A stretch of DNA of 64,000 nt from Dyella tabacisoli (GTDB lineage Bacteria; Pseudomonadota; Gammaproteobacteria; Xanthomonadales; Rhodanobacteraceae): the NCBI RefSeq assembly GCF_003350925.1, contig NZ_KZ857173.1, positions 372,001 to 436,000 of the forward strand, given 5' to 3'. Both the position numbers and the translations under genes were made by a program. Every line of letters begins with the position of its first letter. Positions within the stretch are counted from its first letter, which is position 1. This document shows positions 1 to 7,582 of this stretch, one piece after another. The notes under the pieces were generated by a model. It did not search any database. It was not told where the DNA came from and saw nothing but the letters and a program-made list of their open reading frames with translations.

Positions 1-189
1 AATGCGGTGCCTGGTGGTCTGTGGCCGCGGGCTGACAATGGACAGGCGAAAACCGATCAATGCATTGAGCAAGGTCGACTTGCCTACATTGGGCCGGCCG
101 GCCAGCGCGACCAGGCCACAGCGGAAATCCTCGTGCGGCAATGGCAGCGAGCCGATGCCCTCCAGGCCGATTTCGTCGTTGTCGTTCAT
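1..189 (-). CDS. era: GTPase Era, N-terminal 63 codons (runs off the window)
   Basis: Era is an essential GTPase that binds 16S rRNA and helps mature the 30S subunit. Only the first 63 residues are in the window. The P-loop GRPNVGKST lies at residues 31-39, followed by the switch-I QTTRHR at 57-62, exactly as in Era proteins. About 20 residues precede the usual start of the G domain, a modest N-terminal extension. The ATG at 189-187 overlaps the TGA of rnc in an ATGA junction, so translation is probably coupled. The rnc-era pairing is conserved across proteobacteria. Confidence 0.95.
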   Translation of the reverse strand, partial: MNDNDEIGLEGIGSLPLPHEDFRCGLVALAGRPNVGKSTLLNALIGFRLSIVSPRPQTTRHRI

Positions 190-842
190 AGTTTCAATTC
201 CTGCAATTGACGCAACACGATTTCGGCGGCGTCTTGTTCGGCGGCGCGGCGACTGCCGCCGTGGCCTTCAGCGTTGATCGGGGTAGGTTCGACGATCTCA
301 CACGAGACATCGAAGGTCTTAGCGTGATCCTCGCCACGGCTATCTTTCAGTTCGTAGAGTGGCAGCGCCAATCCACGTGCCTGCAACCATTCTTGTAAAC
401 GGGTTTTAGCGTCTTTGGACGAGCGCGGTATCGCGGCAATGCGTTGCTCGAACAGGTTTCGTACCGTCTCACGGCAGGCCGCAAAGCCACCATCCATATA
501 GACGGCGGCAACCACCGCCTCGAAAGCGTCAGCCAGAATCGAATCGCGACGGAAACCACCGCTTTTCAATTCGCCGGGACCTAGTTTCAGTTCGTCGCCC
601 AGCTCAAGCTCGCGCGCGATCACGGCCAATGCCTGGCCGTTGACCAACTGCGCTCGTAGCCGCGACAGCTCGCCTTCGCTGGCGTTGGGATGTACCTCAT
701 ACAACAACTCGGCGACGACTACGCCAAGCAAGGCATCGCCAAGGAATTCCAGCCGCTCGTTATTGGGCTTACCGGCACTACGGTGCGTCAGTGCCAGCTG
801 CGCCAGTGATGCATCACGAAAGCGGTATGTCAGTCTCGTCAA
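186..842 (-). CDS. rnc: Ribonuclease III
   Basis: RNase III cuts double-stranded RNA in the cytoplasm and processes rRNA precursors and some mRNAs. The protein is 218 aa, slightly shorter than E. coli Rnc (226). The signature [12 protein letters not shown] sits at residues 28-39. The expected metal-binding acidic residues are present: E29, E32, D36 and, in the second motif, D105 and E108. A double-stranded RNA-binding domain occupies about 145-218. The start is a TTG at 842; an in-frame TAG lies four codons upstream, so no longer ATG start is possible. It lies 15 bases after the DUF4845 stop and overlaps era by 4 bases. Confidence 0.95.
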   Translation of the reverse strand: MTRLTYRFRDASLAQLALTHRSAGKPNNERLEFLGDALLGVVVAELLYEVHPNASEGELSRLRAQLVNGQALAVIARELELGDELKLGPGELKSGGFRRDSILADAFEAVVAAVYMDGGFAACRETVRNLFEQRIAAIPRSSKDAKTRLQEWLQARGLALPLYELKDSRGEDHAKTFDVSCEIVEPTPINAEGHGGSRRAAEQDAAEIVLRQLQELKL

Positions 843-857
843 ACTCTCGGCCTACGC

Positions 858-1235
858 TTATTGACTCAAGTTGCCCTGCAAGGTCACGCTCTTTTCGAAG
901 TGCAACATGAAGTCGATGTTGTAAAGGAATGGCACGCGCTTGTCGTAGGACACACTGAGCTGAGCCGCATTATTTGCGCGTTTGATAGTGATGTCTTTGG
1001 GCTGGACAGCACCCTCTGCATACTGAAAATTCAACTTAATCATCAATTCTCGGCGGATATCGTCCAGCGACTTGCCTTCGACACCATTGCTTGCCACCTG
1101 AGTCATCGACTTGCTCACGCCCATGAACTCGATATACGGCGGCAGCAATTTCATCGCCATGTAGCCAAAAAAGCCGGCGATTGCCAGCACAAACAAAAAG
1201 CCGATCAACGTCATACCCGACTGCTTTGTTTTCAT
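858..1235 (-). CDS. DUF4845 membrane protein between lepB and rnc
   Basis: A 125-aa protein of the DUF4845 type, which is conserved between lepB and rnc in Xanthomonadales and Pseudomonas. A short basic N-terminus (MKTKQSGM) leads into one hydrophobic segment at about residues 8-28, followed by a roughly 95-residue soluble domain that is probably periplasmic. The start is chosen at 1235 because AGGGGA lies just upstream and the membrane segment follows at once; the reading frame is open further upstream but without a good start. The N-terminus resembles a pilin-like or prepilin segment, but no function can be assigned from sequence. It is probably co-transcribed with lepB, rnc and era. Confidence 0.85.
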   Translation of the reverse strand: MKTKQSGMTLIGFLFVLAIAGFFGYMAMKLLPPYIEFMGVSKSMTQVASNGVEGKSLDDIRRELMIKLNFQYAEGAVQPKDITIKRANNAAQLSVSYDKRVPFLYNIDFMLHFEKSVTLQGNLSQ

Positions 1236-1411
1236 AGTCCCCTCGCTATGCATTTGATCGGCGTCTCCGCCCACTGTTATATGTTGCAACGATCGCCTTA
1301 TCGTGTCGCTCAGCCCGCCTACACGTGTCTGGAGCGTACTCTGCCTAGCGATCGCCGGTACTGCCAGCCACTCGATCACGAATCGCAACATCCGCGACCG
1401 AGGGCCTATTT

Positions 1412-2299
1412 TTAATGAATGATTCTGCCCATGCGATCGAACGCAACCCCGGAGCCGTTCAAGCTCAACCAGATCAGGAACGCCTTGCCAGCAAGATTCT
1501 CTTCCGGCATGCAGCCCCACCAGCGACTGTCGGTACTGTTGTAGCGGTTATCTCCCATCACCAGATAGCAGCCCGCTGGCACCTCCGAGGGCACTCGCTG
1601 ATTCGGAATCGGCGGCGGGGTGGTGTAAGCCGGCATCCGCGCAGTCAGATGATTCACCGCGCCTAAATGCTCGTTCCACACCGTCGCGCCCATCTCCAGC
1701 ATCAGACGCGATTCGTCGCGTTTCGGATTGCCCACGTAGGGACCCACCTCATCGGCATTGACTGGTTCGCCATTGATAAGCAATTGGTCACCGTGCATCT
1801 CTACGCGATCGCCCGGCAAGCCGATGATTCGCTTGATCCAGTTCTGGCTCGGCACCGGCGCGTGGGGGTCGGCACAACTCTGATCGCCACTACGCACTTG
1901 CTTGCCGCCATCCGTGCAGATATAGCCCGGAAAGCGAAACACGACCACGTCACCGCGCTTGGGTTCGCCCAGCCCCACGAGTTTGTTGTTGAACGCGGGC
2001 ATACGCAGACCGTAGGTAAACTTGTTCACCAGGATGAAATCGCCCACGTCCAAGGTCGGCATCATCGAACCCGATGGAATGCGAAACGGCTCCGCTACAA
2101 AGGAGCGCAACAGCAATACCGCCAGCATCACCGGAAATAGTGAACGAGCCCAATCCACCGCCACCGGCTCGCGCACTTCTTGCCCGGCCGCCACGGCCTT
2201 GGTCATGCGTGCCTTGTAAAAAAACAGGCGATCCAGCGCCCAGACCACGCCGAATACCACGGTGAGGCCGAGCAATATCGCCGAAAAATCGAAATCCAT
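1412..2299 (-). CDS. lepB: Signal peptidase I
   Basis: LepB removes signal peptides from exported proteins at the periplasmic face of the inner membrane. The protein is 295 aa with two N-terminal membrane segments (about 7-28 and 52-66). The catalytic serine is S78 in PSGSMMPTL and the catalytic lysine is K156 in NWIKRIIGLPGDRV. The conserved box GDNRYNSTDSR lies near residue 248. It starts at an ATG preceded by GGAGC and is separated from lepA by about 100 bases. A degraded second signal-peptidase copy lies at 22.8-23.0 kb. About 175 bases without a recognisable gene lie between lepB and the DUF4845 gene. Confidence 0.96.
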   Translation of the reverse strand: MDFDFSAILLGLTVVFGVVWALDRLFFYKARMTKAVAAGQEVREPVAVDWARSLFPVMLAVLLLRSFVAEPFRIPSGSMMPTLDVGDFILVNKFTYGLRMPAFNNKLVGLGEPKRGDVVVFRFPGYICTDGGKQVRSGDQSCADPHAPVPSQNWIKRIIGLPGDRVEMHGDQLLINGEPVNADEVGPYVGNPKRDESRLMLEMGATVWNEHLGAVNHLTARMPAYTTPPPIPNQRVPSEVPAGCYLVMGDNRYNSTDSRWWGCMPEENLAGKAFLIWLSLNGSGVAFDRMGRIIH

Positions 2300-2403
2300 A
2301 CCTGCTCCTTTGGCACGGGAAATGGAAAACCGGGAGTCGGGTTGGGTTGAGCCTAAGTAGGGCAGCTCAGTCCAACCCCATTCTCTATTTGTCCGTTACC
2401 CTG

Positions 2404-4194
2404 CTATTTGTCTACTTTCAACACAGCCAGGAAGGCCTCTTGTGGAATCTCCACGCGACCGACCTGCTTCATGCGCTTTTTGCCTTCTTTTTGCTTTTCT
2501 AGCAATTTCTTTTTACGGCTGATATCGCCGCCATAGCATTTGGCCAGCACGTTCTTACGCAATGCCTTTACGGTGGAGCGGGCGATAACTTGCGCGCCGA
2601 TCGCAGCCTGGATGGCCACGTCGAACTGCTGACGCGGGATCAGATCCTTCATGCGCTCGACCAAGTCGCGACCGCGGCGGTCGGCATGGCTGCGATGCAC
2701 GATCAGGCTCAATGCATCGACGCGGTCACCGTTGATAAGCACATCTGTACGCACGAACGGACCCGCCTCGAAACGTTCGAAGTGATAGTCCATCGAAGCG
2801 TAACCGCGCGAAACCGATTTCAGTCGGTCAAAGAAATCCAGCACGACTTCGGCCAGCGGCATCTCGTAACTGATTTGCACCTGGGTTGCCAGGTACTGAA
2901 TCGAACGCTGCACGCCACGCTTCTCTTCACATAAAGTGATGATGTTGCCGATGTAATCGGGCGGCGTGAGGATGTTGGCGACAATAATCGGCTCACGGAT
3001 CTCCTGCACGTGCGGCGAAGGCGGCAATTTGGCCGGGTTATCCATCATCAAGATCGTACCGTCGGTCTTCAAGACTTCGTAGACCACGGTCGGCGCGGTG
3101 GTGATGAGATCGAGATCGTACTCACGCTCCAACCGTTCCTGCACGATTTCCATATGCAGCATGCCGAGGAAGCCGCAGCGAAAGCCAAACCCCATCGCCT
3201 CGGAGCTTTCGGGCTCGAAGAACAGCGCCGCGTCGTTCAAGCGCAGCTTGTCCAGCGCCTCACGCAATGCCGGGTAATCATCCGCCGAGACGGGAAACAA
3301 GCCGGCGAACACGCGCGGCTGCATATGCTGGAAACCAGGCAGTGGCTTGTCGGCGGGCTTGTTGGCCTGGGTCAAGGTATCGCCGACCGGGGCGCCATGA
3401 ACATCCTTGATCGACGCATTGATCCAGCCCACTTCACCTGGGCCAAGGCGGTCGAGCTTCTTGCGCTTAGGTGTGAATACACCAACTTCACTTACTTCAT
3501 GCGCCCGTCCGGTCGACATCACCAGCAGCTTGTCGCCTGGCTTGATCTCGCCCTGCATGATTCGTACTAATGAAACCACGCCCAGGTAATTATCGAACCA
3601 GGAATCGATAATCAAGGCTTGCAAGCGGTCCGTATCACGCGGCTTCGGTGGTGGAATGCGCGCGATAATCGCTTCCAGCACCTCGATCACGTTCAGTCCG
3701 GTCTTGGCGCTGACCGAAACGGCATCCGTGGCATCAATGCCGATCACCGCCTCGATCTCACCCTTGACCTTTTCCGGGTCGGCGGTGGGTAAGTCGATCT
3801 TGTTGAGCACAGGTACGACTTCCAGGCCTTGCTCGACCGCGGTGTAGCAGTTGGCGACCGACTGGGCCTCTACGCCTTGAGCCGCATCCACCACCAGCAA
3901 TGCGCCCTCGCAGGCGGCCAGCGAGCGGCTGACTTCGTAGGAAAAATCGACATGGCCGGGCGTGTCGATGAAATTCAATTGATAGGTTTTACCGTCACGC
4001 GCCGTATAGGGCAGCGATACCGATTGGGCCTTGATGGTGATGCCACGCTCGCGCTCGATCGGATTGTTGTCCAGTACCTGCGCCTCCATCTCGCGTTCAG
4101 TCAAGCCGCCACAGATCTGGATAATACGATCGGCCAACGTGGACTTGCCGTGATCGATATGGGCAATGATGGAGAAGTTACGGATCAGTTCCAT
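2404..4194 (-). CDS. lepA: Elongation factor 4 (back-translocating GTPase LepA)
   Basis: LepA/EF4 is a ribosome-associated translational GTPase that acts under stress and in 30S biogenesis. At 596 aa it has the family's usual length. The G1 motif AHIDHGKS is at residues 11-18, followed by the DTPGH and NKID motifs of the G domain, EF-G-like domains II, III and V, and the LepA-specific C-terminal domain ending in a lysine-rich tail. The lepA-lepB order is widely conserved. It lies 173 bases downstream of mucD in the same direction. Confidence 0.98.
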   Translation of the reverse strand: MELIRNFSIIAHIDHGKSTLADRIIQICGGLTEREMEAQVLDNNPIERERGITIKAQSVSLPYTARDGKTYQLNFIDTPGHVDFSYEVSRSLAACEGALLVVDAAQGVEAQSVANCYTAVEQGLEVVPVLNKIDLPTADPEKVKGEIEAVIGIDATDAVSVSAKTGLNVIEVLEAIIARIPPPKPRDTDRLQALIIDSWFDNYLGVVSLVRIMQGEIKPGDKLLVMSTGRAHEVSEVGVFTPKRKKLDRLGPGEVGWINASIKDVHGAPVGDTLTQANKPADKPLPGFQHMQPRVFAGLFPVSADDYPALREALDKLRLNDAALFFEPESSEAMGFGFRCGFLGMLHMEIVQERLEREYDLDLITTAPTVVYEVLKTDGTILMMDNPAKLPPSPHVQEIREPIIVANILTPPDYIGNIITLCEEKRGVQRSIQYLATQVQISYEMPLAEVVLDFFDRLKSVSRGYASMDYHFERFEAGPFVRTDVLINGDRVDALSLIVHRSHADRRGRDLVERMKDLIPRQQFDVAIQAAIGAQVIARSTVKALRKNVLAKCYGGDISRKKKLLEKQKEGKKRMKQVGRVEIPQEAFLAVLKVDK

Positions 4195-4367
4195 GGACTA
4201 CGCTGGCTGCGTTCACCGCCGTGCGGGGTGCGCAGGCAGCGTATCACCGGGATGGCGATACGAACTGAACATTATCGCATGGAAAGGCAGAAACTCGGGG
4301 ATGCCGTCATCTGTGCTGCTGGTGGCCCACTCTCGAATGAGAGCGGATCACCAGCAACGTGACCCAT

Positions 4368-5855
4368 TCAGTCGTTTTGCTTGCCGTCAGGCGCCGTCAG
4401 GCCAATAAAACTGCTCTGCTCGCCCCGCCGCACCAGCAATAGCACCGTGTCACCGGCCTTCAGATCCTTGGTTTCTTCGCGAAACGCGGCGGCACTGCCT
4501 ACGGGCCTCTGGTTCACCATCTGGATCACATCGCCCGAGCGCAGACCGGCTTTTGCAGCTACCTCGCCGGTGATATTGGCAATGCCCACGCCCTCGCCGG
4601 GCTTCAGGCCCGCCTGCTGACGCGTATCGCTGTCGAGGTCTTGCACAGTTAGCCCCAAGGCGCTGGAACCGCTGCGGGCCGCCGGTTGGTTACTCCCAGC
4701 CTCGGCGAGTACGACATTCTTGTCTCGCGGCATCTCGCTGATCGTGACGCTGACATCTTGCTTCTTGCCATTTCGCAGAATCTGTACGGTCGCCTTGCTG
4801 CCCGGCGGAGTCATACCCACCAATGGCGGCAGATCGGCTGATTGATTAATGCTTTGGCCGTTGTAGGCAAGGATGATGTCACCACGCTTGATACCGGCCT
4901 TTTCTGCGGCACTGCCCTGACCTACCTCGGCCACGATGGTGCCATTGCTGTCACCTAACTTGAGCGCCTTGACCGCATCGTCGGTAAGTGGCTGCAGCCC
5001 TACTCCCAGCATGCCGCGCGAAACATAGCCCTTATCCTTGATCTGCTTGACTACGTTCATCGCCACATCGATCGGAATCGAGAAGGCCACGCCGAGATAG
5101 CCGCCGGTATTGGAGTAAATCTGCGAATTGACGCCGACCACCCTGCCCTGCAAATCGAACAAGGGACCACCGGAGTTACCGCGATTGATCGGCACGTCGG
5201 TCTGGATAAACGAGGTGTATGGCTGGTCCTGACTACCCAGGTTGCGCCCAATCGCACTGACGATGCCCTGGGTCACGGTGTAATCAAAGCCAAACGGTGA
5301 GCCGATCGCCAGTACCCATTGACCTGGCTTCAGCCCCCGTGAATCGCCAATGCTCACCGCCGGCAAATTGCCACCGGCATCCACCTTGAGCAGGGCGATG
5401 TCGTATTGCGGATCGCTACCGACCACTTTGGCAGTAAGCGTGCGCCGATCCTGCAGGCGTACGGTCACCGTATCGGCACCATCGACAACATGGGTATTGG
5501 TGAGAATGTAACCATCGCTGGAAACGATAAAGCCCGAGCCGAGCGAGGTCCGGGCCTGCTCTTCGGGCGAAGGCATCATGGGCATACCGAAGAAGCGCCG
5601 GAACATCTCCATCTGTGCATCGTCATCGGGTGCGCCCTGCATCGGCCCGGACGGTGCTGCACGCCCCTTTTTAACAGTGCGCTTGCCTGTGTACTTGGCC
5701 TCGACATGCACCACCGTCGGCGCATTTCTTTGCACGATACCGGTGAAATCCGGCAAGCCGGACATAGCCTGAGCATTCTGCGCCTGCACGCCGCCGGCAG
5801 CAGCCAGGCTGACAAGTGCGCAACAAGCCAAGGTCTGCAGCATGGGTCGACTCAT
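4368..5855 (-). CDS. mucD: Periplasmic serine protease/chaperone DegP-family (MucD)
   Basis: HtrA/DegP-family proteases degrade or refold misfolded periplasmic proteins and dampen the sigma-E response. The mature frame is 495 aa with a Sec signal peptide at residues 1-25 (cleavage likely after VQA). The catalytic triad is H122 (TNTHVVDG), D152 (YDIALLK) and S228 (RGNSGGPL). Two PDZ domains follow, at about 285-375 and 395-490. The start at 5855 is favoured because AGGAGGA lies 7 bases upstream and the signal peptide begins there. The same frame stays open about 210 bases further upstream, but that stretch holds direct and inverted repeats and is more likely leader. It follows rseA in the rpoE operon. 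Confidence 0.95.
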   Translation of the reverse strand: MSRPMLQTLACCALVSLAAAGGVQAQNAQAMSGLPDFTGIVQRNAPTVVHVEAKYTGKRTVKKGRAAPSGPMQGAPDDDAQMEMFRRFFGMPMMPSPEEQARTSLGSGFIVSSDGYILTNTHVVDGADTVTVRLQDRRTLTAKVVGSDPQYDIALLKVDAGGNLPAVSIGDSRGLKPGQWVLAIGSPFGFDYTVTQGIVSAIGRNLGSQDQPYTSFIQTDVPINRGNSGGPLFDLQGRVVGVNSQIYSNTGGYLGVAFSIPIDVAMNVVKQIKDKGYVSRGMLGVGLQPLTDDAVKALKLGDSNGTIVAEVGQGSAAEKAGIKRGDIILAYNGQSINQSADLPPLVGMTPPGSKATVQILRNGKKQDVSVTISEMPRDKNVVLAEAGSNQPAARSGSSALGLTVQDLDSDTRQQAGLKPGEGVGIANITGEVAAKAGLRSGDVIQMVNQRPVGSAAAFREETKDLKAGDTVLLLVRRGEQSSFIGLTAPDGKQND

Positions 5856-5958
5856 GATTTTTCCTCCTCGGGTTATCGGACACACCGCACCCTGCCCACC
5901 ATAAACATCGGGCGCGATGAAGTTATCAACGGGGGCCAAGGATCGAATCCCAGGCATG

Positions 5959-5988
5959 TTATTCAGGTGAACATTATTCAGATGAACA
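5959..5988. repeat. Two adjacent 15-bp direct repeats upstream of mucD
   Basis: The 15-base unit ttattcagRtgaaca occurs twice in immediate succession (5959-5973 and 5974-5988) with one difference. It lies about 105 bases upstream of the mucD ATG, in the rseA-mucD gap. This could be a paired protein-binding site. No sigma-E-like promoter is obvious next to it. Confidence 0.6.
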
Positions 5989-6000
5989 GGACTGTGCGGC

Positions 6001-6038
6001 AGGAGTACCGTAACTTTTCGCACACAACGTGTACTCCT
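6001..6038. repeat. Inverted repeat in the rseA-mucD gap
   Basis: The perfect 8-base arms aggagtac (6001-6008) and gtactcct (6031-6038) are separated by 22 bases, about 50 bases downstream of the rseA stop. There is no T-run after the hairpin on the minus strand, so it is a poor intrinsic terminator. It may be an mRNA processing or stability element that separates rpoE-rseA from mucD. Confidence 0.45.
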
Positions 6039-6088
6039 ACCCTTACGCCACAGCATCGGTGCCAAAGATCAGGTCACTGCAGCGCAGG

Positions 6089-6763
6089 TCATCGAGCGGC
6101 TGCTGGTACCTGCCGCGATGCATTTGGCGCCGTTTGTTGATCGGGATGGATCAACAGCAGATAGCTGCCGTCACCGTTGTTGATGGTGCGGGGCCGCTGC
6201 CCGAACTTTGGCGACAACTGGTATGGCGTCAAATGGTTAGGCGAAAAAAGCTGCGTCCCATCGTTACCGTCCAGGGTGGCCGAAGCCTGTTGACTGAGCT
6301 GGGAGGGCAAGGCCGTATAGTTACTTAGCCACGGCGGTGCCGTGGCAGGGCTATCAGCTTGAGCAGCAGCCCCTGTGGCGGTAGTCATGCCCTGCGTTGA
6401 AGCTGCCACCCGCGGCATCGCATGGCCGGCATCCGGCCCTACCGGCTGGGTGACCATCAAAGCGGCTACCGCCACGCTGGCAGCAATCGCACCGCCGGCC
6501 GACCAGCGCAGCCAATGCCGACGCTCCGCTGGCTGCGCAGCAGCAGCCTCTTGCTCGATCGCCAACATGACCCGCGCGGCAAACCCGGGCTTAGCCAGCG
6601 GTGGTAATTCGTGACGCAACCCATCACGGGCCACGTGATAACGCGACCAGGCTTGCTGGAGGGGTTCGTCGTGGTCCAACCGGCGCAACAGAAAACGCAG
6701 TTGCTCGGCGGATAACTCGCCGTCCATACCGACGGAAAGGTTTTCGCGATGGGATTCAGTCAT
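6089..6763 (-). CDS. rseA: Anti-sigma-E factor RseA (MucA-like)
   Basis: RseA holds sigma-E inactive at the inner membrane until regulated proteolysis releases it. The protein is 224 aa. The N-terminal cytoplasmic domain (1-80) carries the RseA_N-type helices (DGELS, followed by a leucine- and arginine-rich segment). One membrane segment spans about 88-107. The periplasmic tail is Ala/Thr/Gln-rich and much less conserved. Its ATG overlaps the rpoE TGA (ATGA), the usual arrangement for a sigma/anti-sigma pair. No separate rseB is visible; mucD follows. Confidence 0.88.
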   Translation of the reverse strand: MTESHRENLSVGMDGELSAEQLRFLLRRLDHDEPLQQAWSRYHVARDGLRHELPPLAKPGFAARVMLAIEQEAAAAQPAERRHWLRWSAGGAIAASVAVAALMVTQPVGPDAGHAMPRVAASTQGMTTATGAAAQADSPATAPPWLSNYTALPSQLSQQASATLDGNDGTQLFSPNHLTPYQLSPKFGQRPRTINNGDGSYLLLIHPDQQTAPNASRQVPAAAR

Positions 6764-7356
6764 GGTGTCCGGTCCTCGCGGTCCGACAACATCGGCCGCA
6801 GCTTCTCATCAATGGCCTCGCGTGCGCGGAAAATACGTGAGCGTACCGTGCCTATGGGGCAAGACATCGCTTCGGCTATTTCCTCGTAACTGAGTCCGTC
6901 CACTTCGCGCAGCGTAATGGCCGTTCGCAGTTCCTCAGGCAGGGCTTGGACAGTGGCAAATACAGTTTGTTCAATCTGCTGACGCATCAGTTCGCGCTCA
7001 GGTGTGGCGCTTTCATACATGCGATCGGCACCTGGTACGAAAACAGCGTCTTCGACATCGATATCGCCCGTTGGCGGGCGGCGCCCCATGGCCACCAAGT
7101 GGTTCTTGGCCGTGTTTACCGCGATCTTGTACATCCAGGTATAGAACGCGCTGTCGCCGCGAAACGAGCCAATCGCCCGCCAGGCACGTACAAAGGCCTC
7201 CTGCGCGATGTCTTCACATTCGGCATAGCTGTTCACATAGCGCGAGATCAGCGCAATGATCTTGTGCTGGTATTTCCGCACCAATAGATCAAAAGCCCGT
7301 TTATCCCCGTTTTGGACGCGCTCGACCAGCGCGCGATCCAGTTCGTTCTCGCCCAT
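6760..7356 (-). CDS. rpoE: ECF RNA polymerase sigma factor, sigma-E (RpoE/AlgU)
   Basis: A group IV (ECF) sigma factor that directs transcription of envelope-stress genes. The protein is 198 aa. Region 2 covers about residues 20-90, with the DIAQEAFVRAWR helix. Region 4 covers about 135-185, with the helix-turn-helix LSYEEIAEAMSCPIGTVRSR. The start MGENELDR at 7356 is preferred because AAGGAGA lies 8 bases upstream; a GTG ten codons further upstream lacks such a site. Translation is coupled to rseA by an ATGA overlap. A sigma-E-type promoter 64-90 bases upstream predicts autoregulation. Confidence 0.96.
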   Translation of the reverse strand: MGENELDRALVERVQNGDKRAFDLLVRKYQHKIIALISRYVNSYAECEDIAQEAFVRAWRAIGSFRGDSAFYTWMYKIAVNTAKNHLVAMGRRPPTGDIDVEDAVFVPGADRMYESATPERELMRQQIEQTVFATVQALPEELRTAITLREVDGLSYEEIAEAMSCPIGTVRSRIFRAREAIDEKLRPMLSDREDRTP

Positions 7357-7419
7357 CCGGGCCGTCTCCTTCGTAACTTCTATCACTCGCTTGGATGCCG
7401 CTGGATGGGAACGATGTGC

Positions 7420-7446
7420 TCAGACAAGCATCTCGTCTCCAAGTTC
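7420..7446 (-). promoter_or_regulatory. Sigma-E-type promoter of rpoE
   Basis: On the minus strand the -35 element GAACTT (7446-7441) is followed after exactly 16 bases by the -10 element TCTGA (7424-7420). This is the same pair of hexamer cores and the same spacing as the E. coli rpoH P3 sigma-E promoter. The predicted start site is near 7413, giving a leader of about 57 bases before the rpoE ATG. It implies positive autoregulation of rpoE-rseA and probably mucD. Confidence 0.8.
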
Positions 7447-7582
7447 AGCATGATGATAGCCAGCATTGACCCGGCCAAGGCTGCCTGGCGCCCTTCGGTA
7501 CAGGCAACGATCGCCAGGCGGCCGCCGCCGACGGCCCTGGCCTTGGAGATATGCGGGTATTCAAAGCCCACACAAGCCAGGT
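7447..7582. other. Gap between the GGDEF-EAL gene and the rpoE promoter
   Basis: About 135 bases with no gene I can support. A minus-strand frame beginning with a TTG that overlaps the upstream stop runs through it and over the rpoE promoter (67 codons to 7383). It has no ribosome-binding site and resembles no family I recognise, so it is treated as non-coding. Confidence 0.4.

Noticed and set aside
1236-1520. Long N-terminal extension of the DUF4845 protein
   Set aside because: It overlaps lepB by more than 100 bases, and a good ribosome-binding site precedes the ATG at 1235.
5856-6065. Extended N-terminus of mucD
   Set aside because: The signal peptide and a strong AGGAGGA site mark the start at 5855. 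The upstream frame contains the 15-bp tandem repeat.
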